Below, one piece after another: positions 22,239 to 27,753 of a stretch of 27,753 nt of DNA. How positions within the stretch are numbered: the stretch's first letter is position 1; each line of letters begins with the position of its first letter. The DNA is from an uncultured Collinsella sp. (GTDB taxonomy: Bacteria; Actinomycetota; Coriobacteriia; Coriobacteriales; Coriobacteriaceae): contig CABSMN010000002.1 of assembly GCA_902478765.1 (NCBI GenBank), forward strand, positions 1-27,753, read 5' to 3'. Below the pieces are notes generated by a model. It was not told where the DNA came from. It worked only from the letters and a program-made list of their open reading frames with translations, and searched no databases. The translations under genes were made by a program, and so were the position numbers.

Positions 22239-23543
22239 ATGCAGACGATCTACCAGAAGATGGAAACCACCGAACTCGATGCCGCCATCGAGGCGCTCAA
22301 GGCCGAGGTCGCCGAGGTCAAGGCCAAGGGCCTGGCGCTCGACATGGCCCGCGGCAAGCCGTCGCCCTCCCAGGTGGACATCTCTCGACCCATGCTCGAT
22401 ATCCTCAATGCCGATGCCGATCTGCACGACGGCAATGTCGACTGCTCCAACTACGGCTGCTTTGAGGGCATTCCCTCGGCACGCAAGCTGGCGGGGGAGT
22501 TCCTGGGTTGCCCCGCCGAGCAGACGCTCGTGCTGGGTTCGTCGAGCTTGCTGATCGAGCACGATATCGCCGGTATGTTCTGGCGTTGCGGCTCGTGTGG
22601 TAGCGATCCTTGGGAGGCTTACGAGGCAGCGCACGACGGCAAGAAGGTCAAGTTCCTGTGCCCGGTTCCCGGCTACGATCGCCACTTTGGCATTACCGCC
22701 GACTTGGGTATCGAGAACGTCCCCGTAGCAATGACCGACAACGGCCCCGATATGGACGAGATCGAGCGTCTCGTTGCCGCCGACGATTCCATCAAGGGCA
22801 TCTGGTGCGTGCCCAAGTATTCCAACCCCACGGGTATCACCTTTAGCGAGGACACCGTGCGCCGCCTGGTCGAGATGCACACGGCCGCGCCCGATTTCCG
22901 CATCTTCTGGGACAACGCCTACTGCGTGCACGACCTGTACGACGAGACCGACGAGCTCGCCAACATCTTTGATCTTGCCCGCGCGGCGGGCACCGAGGAT
23001 CGCGTGGTGGCCTTCGCCTCGACGTCCAAGATCACCTTCCCGGGCGCCGGTATCGGCTTTATCGGTGCGAGCCCCGCGGTCATCGCCGAGTTCTCCAAGC
23101 GCCTGAAGGCAGGCCTTATCAGCGCCGACAAGCTCAACCAGCTGCGCCACGTGCGTTTCCTTCCCACCATCGAGGCGGTCAGGGAGCACATGAAAAAGCA
23201 CGCCGAGTTCTTGCGCCCGCGCTTTGAGGCCGTTGAGCGCAAGCTCACCGAGGGCCTGGGCGATACGGGTTGCGCCACTTGGACGCATCCCCGCGGCGGC
23301 TACTTTGTGAGCTTTGATGGTCCCGAGGGCTCGGCCCAAAAGGTCGCTGCGCTTTGTGCTGACCTGGGCGTCAAGCTCACGCCGGCTGGTGCCACCTGGC
23401 CTTATGGCAAGGACCCGCGCGACACCAACATCCGCATCGCGCCGAGCTATCCCACGGTCGAGGACCTGGAGGCCGCGCTCGATGTGCTGGTGCTGGCTGT
23501 GAAGCTTGTCGCTGCCGAGCTTGCGCGCGCCGAGCGCGCCTAA
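22239..23543 (+). CDS. Aspartate aminotransferase, class Ic-like (PF12897 type)
   Basis: The 434-aa fold-type I PLP enzyme has Schiff-base K264 in STSKITFPGAGIGF, N196 in KYSNPTG, D225 and Y228 in WDNAYCVHDLY, and an early GKPSPSQVD segment. The N-terminal helix, ARGKPSP and the long aromatic region FLCPVPGYDRHF resemble the group containing the Corynebacterium glutamicum aspartate aminotransferase, once annotated as MocR-like or alanine-glyoxylate enzyme but lacking any HTH. It would interconvert aspartate/2-oxoglutarate with oxaloacetate/glutamate in the cytoplasm. Start ATG 22239 has GAAAGG upstream. A STAS gene follows after 51 nt, possibly in the same operon. Confidence 0.88.
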   Translation: MQTIYQKMETTELDAAIEALKAEVAEVKAKGLALDMARGKPSPSQVDISRPMLDILNADADLHDGNVDCSNYGCFEGIPSARKLAGEFLGCPAEQTLVLGSSSLLIEHDIAGMFWRCGSCGSDPWEAYEAAHDGKKVKFLCPVPGYDRHFGITADLGIENVPVAMTDNGPDMDEIERLVAADDSIKGIWCVPKYSNPTGITFSEDTVRRLVEMHTAAPDFRIFWDNAYCVHDLYDETDELANIFDLARAAGTEDRVVAFASTSKITFPGAGIGFIGASPAVIAEFSKRLKAGLISADKLNQLRHVRFLPTIEAVREHMKKHAEFLRPRFEAVERKLTEGLGDTGCATWTHPRGGYFVSFDGPEGSAQKVAALCADLGVKLTPAGATWPYGKDPRDTNIRIAPSYPTVEDLEAALDVLVLAVKLVAAELARAERA

Positions 23544-23594
23544 CGCGCGGCTTCCCGTACTATCCGCACTTTCGATACACAAAGGAGCGTATAC

Positions 23595-23909
23595 ATGGAT
23601 TTGGGTATTTCCACCAACCCCACGCCAGAGCTCTACACCATTAAGGTAACCGGCGAGATCGATATCTCTAACGCCGATAGCCTGCGCAATGCCATCGACC
23701 TGGCGCTCGAGCAGCCCACTGAGGCCGTTGAGCTCGATTTTGCCCAGGTGAGCTACATCGATTCGACGGGCATTGGCGTGCTCGTGGGCGCCGCGCACCA
23801 CGCGGTCGACCACGGCAAGCGCTTTAGCTGCACCAATGTGCAGCCCCCGGTGATGCGCGTGGTTCAGCTGTTGGGTGTCGACCAGGAGATTTCGATCACC
23901 GCTGCATAA
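23595..23909 (+). CDS. STAS-domain protein (anti-sigma-factor-antagonist type)
   Basis: The 104-aa single STAS domain has the switch motif YIDSTGIGVLVGA, with S57 at the position phosphorylated by anti-sigma kinases in SpoIIAA/RsbV relatives. Such proteins free a sigma factor by binding its anti-sigma kinase, or act as polysaccharide or envelope regulators. No partner kinase or sigma gene is in the window, so the target is unknown. ATG 23595 has AAAGGAG 7 nt upstream. It follows the aminotransferase gene without a terminator. Confidence 0.9.
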   Translation: MDLGISTNPTPELYTIKVTGEIDISNADSLRNAIDLALEQPTEAVELDFAQVSYIDSTGIGVLVGAAHHAVDHGKRFSCTNVQPPVMRVVQLLGVDQEISITAA

Positions 23910-23913
23910 TCTT

Positions 23914-23945
23914 TGCCCCCAAAAGGGCATGCCGTTTGGCATATG
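23914..23945 (+). terminator. Weak terminator-like hairpins after STAS gene
   Basis: GCCC-CCAAAA-GGGC is followed by ATGCC-GTTT-GGCAT-ATGTTTGT. The stems are short and the T-run is broken. Confidence 0.4.
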
Positions 23946-23981
23946 TTTGTGATGCGCTCGGACGTTTTGGCGTCCGGGCGC

Positions 23982-23987
23982 TATACT
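23982..23987 (+). promoter_or_regulatory. Candidate -10 element for the tat genes
   Basis: TATACT lies 76 nt before the tatA start, downstream of the weak terminator, with no clear -35. Confidence 0.4.
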
Positions 23988-24062
23988 TGACCGAATGAAT
24001 AGACGAGTTCCGGCCGAATGGCGCGGTGCGGGCTCGACTCACATCGAGCCTTGGAGGTATGT

Positions 24063-24644
24063 GTGTTTGGTATTGGAGAGGGTGAGCTCGCGATCATCGT
24101 GGTCTTCGGCTTTTTGCTGTTTGGCCCGGATAAGCTCCCGCAGATGGGCCGCACGATCGGCCGTGCCATCCGTCAGTTCCGCGAGACGCAGGAAAAGATG
24201 ACGGCTGTTGTTCAGTCCGAGATTATCGATCCGGTGAGCGAGGCCGCGTCGGCCCCGGTCAAGCCCAAGAAGGCTGCTGCGACCGACGACGATTCCGATG
24301 CGGACGAGGATGCCGCCGAGACGGCAGCGCCCGCCAAGAAGGAGACCTTTGCCGAGCGCCGTGCCCGCCTTGCCGCCGAGAAGGCCGCAAGCGAGGGTGC
24401 TGCTGAGGGCGAAGGCGCTGTTGATGAGGCCGAGGGTACAGAGCCTGCTGCTGATGCCGTCGAGCCCGAGCCTGCTGCAGAGCCGGAGCCCGAGCCCGAG
24501 CCGGCAGAGCCCACGACGGCTGACCTCTACGCCCGCCGTCCCCGCAAGCGCAAGGCTGTCGTCGACCAGCTCGCTCGCGAGCTCGAGGCCGAGGACGCTG
24601 CCGAGACTGCTGCCGCCGATGCCCCGAAGGGAGGCGATGAGTAA
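24063..24644 (+). CDS. tatA: Tat translocase TatA/TatB-family subunit with long acidic tail
   Basis: The 193-aa protein has the TatA/B layout: a short N-terminus, transmembrane helix (about 7-20), hinge FGP (20-22) and an amphipathic helix (23-47, DKLPQMGRTIGRAIRQFRET). The MFGIG start and FGPDKLP hinge are shared by both TatA and TatB, so which one it is cannot be fixed. GTG 24063 is chosen: GGAGG lies 5-6 nt upstream and the protein then begins as the family does; upstream in-frame ATG would add 15 unrelated residues. The tail (about 60-193) is long, rich in Ala/Glu/Pro with an EPEPEPEP run and a basic RRPRKRK patch. Its stop overlaps the tatC start by one base. Confidence 0.88.
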   Translation: MFGIGEGELAIIVVFGFLLFGPDKLPQMGRTIGRAIRQFRETQEKMTAVVQSEIIDPVSEAASAPVKPKKAAATDDDSDADEDAAETAAPAKKETFAERRARLAAEKAASEGAAEGEGAVDEAEGTEPAADAVEPEPAAEPEPEPEPAEPTTADLYARRPRKRKAVVDQLARELEAEDAAETAAADAPKGGDE

Positions 24645-25435
24645 TGCCTATCGGACCTGCGCGTATGCCGCTCTTCGATCACCTGGGAGAGCTCCGTCGC
24701 CGCCTGACCATCGTGGTCGTGTCGGTGTTTGCCGCCGCCATCGTGCTGTACTTTGCCACGCCCGTGGTGCTCGATATCCTCGAGGATCCCATCCGCTCGT
24801 TTGTGCCGGACGGTAAGTTCTACATCACCACCACGCTCGGCGGTTTTGGCCTGCGCTTCTCGCTGGCCATCAAGATGGCCGTGGTCATGTGCACGCCCAT
24901 GATCATCTGGCAGATTCTGGCATTTTTCCTGCCGGCACTGCGCCCCAACGAGCGCAAATGGGTCGTACCCACGGTGCTCGCCTCGACGGTGCTGTTCTTC
25001 CTGGGCGCCATCTTCTGCTACTTCATCATTATCCCGGCGGGCTTTGAGTGGCTCATCGGCGAGACTTCGGCCGTCGCCACGGCGCTGCCCGACCTGGAGA
25101 ACTACGTCAACATGGAGCTGCTCTTTATGATCGGCTTTGGCGTGGCGTTTGAGCTGCCGCTCATCATCTTCTACCTGTCCGTCTTCCATATCGTGTCCTA
25201 CGCCGCCTTCCGCAGCGCCTGGCGCTACGTATACGTTGGCCTGCTGGTGGCCTCGGCTGTGATCACGCCCGACGGCTCGCCCGTCACTCTGGGCCTTATG
25301 TACGGTGCTCTACTTTCGCTCTACGAGATCTCGCTCGCGGTCGCCCGCGTGGTCATTACCGCGCGCGAGGGCAAGGAGGGCCTGTTCGTGAGCCGTCTGG
25401 ACCTGTTCTCGGACGACGAGGACGACGAGGAGTAA
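24644..25435 (+). CDS. tatC: Sec-independent protein translocase TatC
   Basis: The 263-aa protein has six hydrophobic segments. The cytoplasmic N-terminus carries FDHLGELRRRL, which binds the twin-arginine signal, and the conserved FELPLIIFYLS lies in a later transmembrane segment. TatC with TatA/B exports folded, often cofactor-containing proteins. The start overlaps the tatA stop (TAATG), a sign of coupling. The C-terminus ends in an acidic DDEDDEE tail, and the ribosome site of hypA (GAGGAG) lies in its last codons. Confidence 0.96.
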   Translation: MPIGPARMPLFDHLGELRRRLTIVVVSVFAAAIVLYFATPVVLDILEDPIRSFVPDGKFYITTTLGGFGLRFSLAIKMAVVMCTPMIIWQILAFFLPALRPNERKWVVPTVLASTVLFFLGAIFCYFIIIPAGFEWLIGETSAVATALPDLENYVNMELLFMIGFGVAFELPLIIFYLSVFHIVSYAAFRSAWRYVYVGLLVASAVITPDGSPVTLGLMYGALLSLYEISLAVARVVITAREGKEGLFVSRLDLFSDDEDDEE

Positions 25436-25441
25436 ATCGGT

Positions 25442-25798
25442 ATGCACGAGGTTGGCATTGTCAACGGCATACTCGATACAGTGATTCGCGCGGCGCGTGG
25501 GGCGGGGGCCTCGCGCGCCGTTTTGGTAACGCTTCGTATCGGGGATATGACCGAGGTCGTGCGCGAGGCACTCGACTTTGCGTGGGAGACGTTTCGCGAT
25601 GAGGACCCGCTCACGCGCGGCTGCGAGCTTGCCGTGGAGGAGGTCCATCCACAAAGCGAGTGCCTGGACTGCGGCGAGGTCTTTGAGCACGACCGTTTCC
25701 ATTGTCGCTGCCCCCAGTGTGGCGGCGCCAACGTGCGCCTGCTGCACGGCCGCGAGCTCGATATCGCAAGTATCGAAATCGAAACCCCCGACGATTAG
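25442..25798 (+). CDS. hypA: Hydrogenase nickel-incorporation protein HypA
   Basis: The 118-aa metallochaperone delivers nickel to NiFe hydrogenase precursors together with HypB. The nickel site is M1-H2-E3 at the very N-terminus, which also fixes the start. The structural zinc finger is C74-x2-C77 with C90-P-x-C93 (an extra C88 is present). It starts 6 nt after tatC and uses a ribosome site inside the end of tatC, so it is in the tat operon. The hydrogenase structural genes are not in the window. Confidence 0.93.
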   Translation: MHEVGIVNGILDTVIRAARGAGASRAVLVTLRIGDMTEVVREALDFAWETFRDEDPLTRGCELAVEEVHPQSECLDCGEVFEHDRFHCRCPQCGGANVRLLHGRELDIASIEIETPDD

Positions 25799-25853
25799 CC
25801 CGCTAGCCATCTAATGATGGGGTATAAAGGGGCCAAAGTAAGGAGCGCTAAGT

Positions 25854-26537
25854 ATGGCCGAGAAAACGATTGATATCGCGTCGCCGATCCTGTCGCGCAA
25901 CGAGCGCCTGGCAGATCAGCTGCGTCAGCGATTTAATGAGGCAGGCACCTACGTGATCAATGTGCTGTCGAGCCCCGGCTCGGGTAAGACCACCACGATT
26001 CTGGGCACCAACGAGCGCCTGCGTGACAAGGCCGGCCTACGCTGTGCCGTCATCGAGGGCGATATCGCCTCGGATGTCGACGCCATCACCATGAAGGAAG
26101 CCGGCATGCCCGCCATCCAGATCAACACGGGCGGTCTGTGCCACCTCGAGGGCAACATGATCATGGAGGCCGTCGACGCCTTCGACCAGGCCGTCGGTCT
26201 GGAGAACATCGACGTCATCTTTATCGAAAACGTGGGTAACCTGGTCTGCCCGGTCGACTTTGACCTGGGCGAGAACCTGTCCATCATGATTCTCTCGGTG
26301 CCCGAGGGCGACGACAAGCCCATCAAGTACCCGGGCATCTTCCAACACGCCGGCGCGCAGCTGCTCAACAAGGTCGACGTGGCTCCGGCTTTCGATTTTG
26401 ACATGGATAGGTATACTAAGACACTCGATGACCTCAATCCGCAAGCGCCGCGGTTTGCCGTGAGCGCGCGCAAGGGCGAGGGCATGGATGCCTGGTGCGA
26501 TTGGCTCATCGGGCAGATTGAGCAAGCAAGGGCGTAA
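25854..26537 (+). CDS. hypB: Hydrogenase/urease nickel-incorporation GTPase HypB
   Basis: The 227-aa SIMIBI GTPase has a P-loop LSSPGSGKTTT (K45), the metal-binding C96-H97 in TGGLCHLEGNM at the dimer interface, the ENVGNLVCP switch segment and an NKVD guanine motif. It hydrolyses GTP to drive nickel transfer from HypA. There is no N-terminal CxxCGC motif or His-rich stretch, so no nickel storage function. A TATAAA word at about 25821 offers a possible extra promoter in the 55-nt hypA/hypB spacer. ATG 25854 has AAGGAGCG upstream. Confidence 0.94.
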   Translation: MAEKTIDIASPILSRNERLADQLRQRFNEAGTYVINVLSSPGSGKTTTILGTNERLRDKAGLRCAVIEGDIASDVDAITMKEAGMPAIQINTGGLCHLEGNMIMEAVDAFDQAVGLENIDVIFIENVGNLVCPVDFDLGENLSIMILSVPEGDDKPIKYPGIFQHAGAQLLNKVDVAPAFDFDMDRYTKTLDDLNPQAPRFAVSARKGEGMDAWCDWLIGQIEQARA

Positions 26538-26591
26538 GTCGGCCGCCATACGGGCGGGCGTAGCCGCAGAGATACGAGATAGGAGCCTCTT

Positions 26592-27713
26592 TTGAAGCTC
26601 ATCATCGCCGAGAAAAACGACGCCGCGCGTCAGATCGCCGAGCGTCTGTCCACGGGCAAGCCCAAAAAGGACAAGGTGTACAACACCGCCATCTACCGTT
26701 TTGAGTGGAAGGGCGAGGAGTGCGTGACGATCGGCCTTGCCGGTCACATCCTTGCGCCCGATTTTTGCGACAGCGTGCTGTTCGATAAAAAGCTGGGCTG
26801 GTATTCGGTCACGGAGGACGGTGAGATGCTGCCGGCCGACATGCCCGATGGCCTGGCTCGTCCGCCCTACGACACCAAGCGCAAGCCGTTTCTTGCCGAC
26901 GGCATTTCCATCAAGGGCTGGAAGCTCGAGAGCCTGCCCTATCTCACCTGGGCGCCCGTCATTAAGCTGCCGGCCGAGAAAGAACTCATTCGTTCGCTCA
27001 AGAACCTTGCCAAGAAGTCCGACAGCGTCATCATCGCCACGGACTTCGATCGCGAGGGTGAGCTGATCGGCTCGGACGCCCTCAACAAGGTGCGCGAGGT
27101 CGCGCCGGACTTGCCGGTCGCCCGCGCTCAGTATTCTTCGTTTACCAAGGCCGAGATTACGCAGGCCTTCGATAATCTTGTCTCGCTCGACCAGAATCTG
27201 GCCGACGCCGGCGAGAGCCGCCAGCACATCGACCTCATTTGGGGTGCGGTGCTCACGCGCTACCTGACGCTCGCCAAGTTTGGCGGCTTTGGCAACGTGC
27301 GCTCCGCCGGCCGCGTGCAGACGCCGACGCTTGCCCTGGTGGTCGAGCGCGAGCGCGAGCGCATGGCGTTTGTGCCCGAGGACTATTGGCAGATTCGCGG
27401 CATGGGTGCCGCTCAGGGTGCTGCCGAGGATGACCGCTTTAAGATTGCGCACAAGACGGCACGTTTTACCGATAAAGATGCTGCCGAGACGGCGTACGGC
27501 CACGTCGACGGCGCTACGACGGCAACCGTCGCCGCGGTGACCAAGCGCTCCCGCAAGCAGCAGCCGCCCACGCCGTTTGCGACGACCTCGCTGCAGGCTG
27601 CCGCCGCGGCCGAGGGCATCTCGCCTGCGCGTACGATGCGCATCGCCGAGTCCCTCTACATGGCGGGCCTCATCAGCTATCCGCGTGTCGACAACACCGT
27701 GTACCCCGCGACG
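26592..27713 (+). CDS. Type IA DNA topoisomerase, 3' truncated by contig end
   Basis: 374 codons are present, open to the adapter boundary. The N-terminal Toprim domain has E7 in IIAEKNDAA and the D-x-D-x-E triad D151/D153/E155 in IATDFDREGELIG. The strand-passage region includes SAGRVQTPTLALVV, and the active-site Tyr is Y363 in GLISYPRVDN, just before the cut. The enzyme relaxes negatively supercoiled DNA or decatenates. The style (GLAGHILAPDF, no long bacterial TopA-like start) looks closer to archaeal TopA or TopB than to E. coli TopA. Start is TTG 26592 with AGGAG 6 nt upstream. The C-terminal domains are missing, so TopA versus TopB is open. Confidence 0.9.
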
Positions 27714-27753
27714 CTGTCTCTTATACACATCTCCGAGCCCACGAGACTACGCT
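27714..27753 (-). other. Residual Nextera adapter and partial index (not genomic)
   Basis: 27714-27747 is the reverse complement of the read-2 Nextera adapter, starting CTGTCTCTTATACACATCT. TACGCT follows, which is the reverse complement of part of the index GCAGCGTA found at the 5' end. Both contig ends therefore carry the same i7 index. Confidence 0.97.

Noticed and set aside
22197..23942. 581-codon minus-strand open frame
   Set aside because: Antisense to the aspartate aminotransferase and STAS genes; no recognisable domain.
26037..27728. 563-codon minus-strand open frame starting MYKRQ
   Set aside because: Its first codons come from the Nextera mosaic end, and it lies antisense to hypB and the topoisomerase, which have clear domains. 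GC-rich codon bias keeps the opposite strand open.
1..27753. CRISPR array, tRNA/rRNA genes, prophage or defence genes
   Set aside because: No regularly spaced direct repeats, no cloverleaf-like or rRNA-like sequence and no phage or nuclease-type gene were noticed on either strand.

Overview
The window is a GC-rich bacterial contig of about 27.7 kb. It encodes Actinobacteria-like proteins, dense and mostly co-directional, and contains a phosphotransferase sugar locus, an archaeal-looking type IA topoisomerase and Tat/Hyp genes. Taken together this fits a gut Coriobacteriia member, most likely Collinsella or a close relative. That assignment rests on recollection of protein style, not on a search. 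Both ends are not genomic: positions 1-46 and 27714-27753 are Illumina Nextera transposase adapter plus i7 index, so the biological sequence is 47-27713 and the last gene is cut by the contig end.

Layout. (1) 65-3650: a PucR-type regulator diverges from an ornithine-cyclodeaminase/alanine-dehydrogenase-family gene and a PLP aminotransferase, a small amino-acid module. (2) 3820-7413: a short intramembrane-type two-component system, a universal stress protein on the other strand, and the undecaprenyl-diphosphatase UppP. (3) 7641-10541: PcrA/UvrD helicase, followed by a 130-nt palindrome and a terminator. (4) 10862-18825: a sugar locus. GntR/UTRA regulator and mannose-6-phosphate isomerase lie on the minus strand; diverging from them are a GH1 6-phospho-beta-glycosidase, PTS IIC, IIB and IIA, an SGNH esterase, a second IIB and a ROK sugar kinase. 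The gene set closely matches the Bacillus subtilis gmu (glucomannan) operon, minus the mannanase and plus an esterase and an extra IIB. (5) 18953-21502: Mn-dependent pyrophosphatase and NhaA Na+/H+ antiporter. (6) 21835-23909: a small unknown protein, a class Ic-like aspartate aminotransferase and a STAS-domain protein. (7) 24063-27713: TatA/B-like protein, TatC, HypA, HypB and a truncated type IA topoisomerase.

How they work together. The sugar locus reads as one pathway: PTS import and phosphorylation of a beta-linked disaccharide, possible deacetylation, hydrolysis to hexose-6-phosphate plus free hexose, ROK phosphorylation of the free sugar, and ManA conversion of mannose-6-phosphate to fructose-6-phosphate. 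Tat translocation and HypA/HypB nickel insertion are adjacent, as expected if the organism makes an exported NiFe hydrogenase whose structural genes lie elsewhere.

The most unusual non-coding content is a set of long imperfect inverted repeats. Two (5642-5734 and 10549-10678) sit between a stop codon and a Rho-independent terminator. One (12765-12854) sits in the transcribed leader of the GH1 gene. A multi-hairpin leader precedes nhaA and a three-hairpin spacer follows it. No tRNA, rRNA, CRISPR array, transposase or phage gene was seen.
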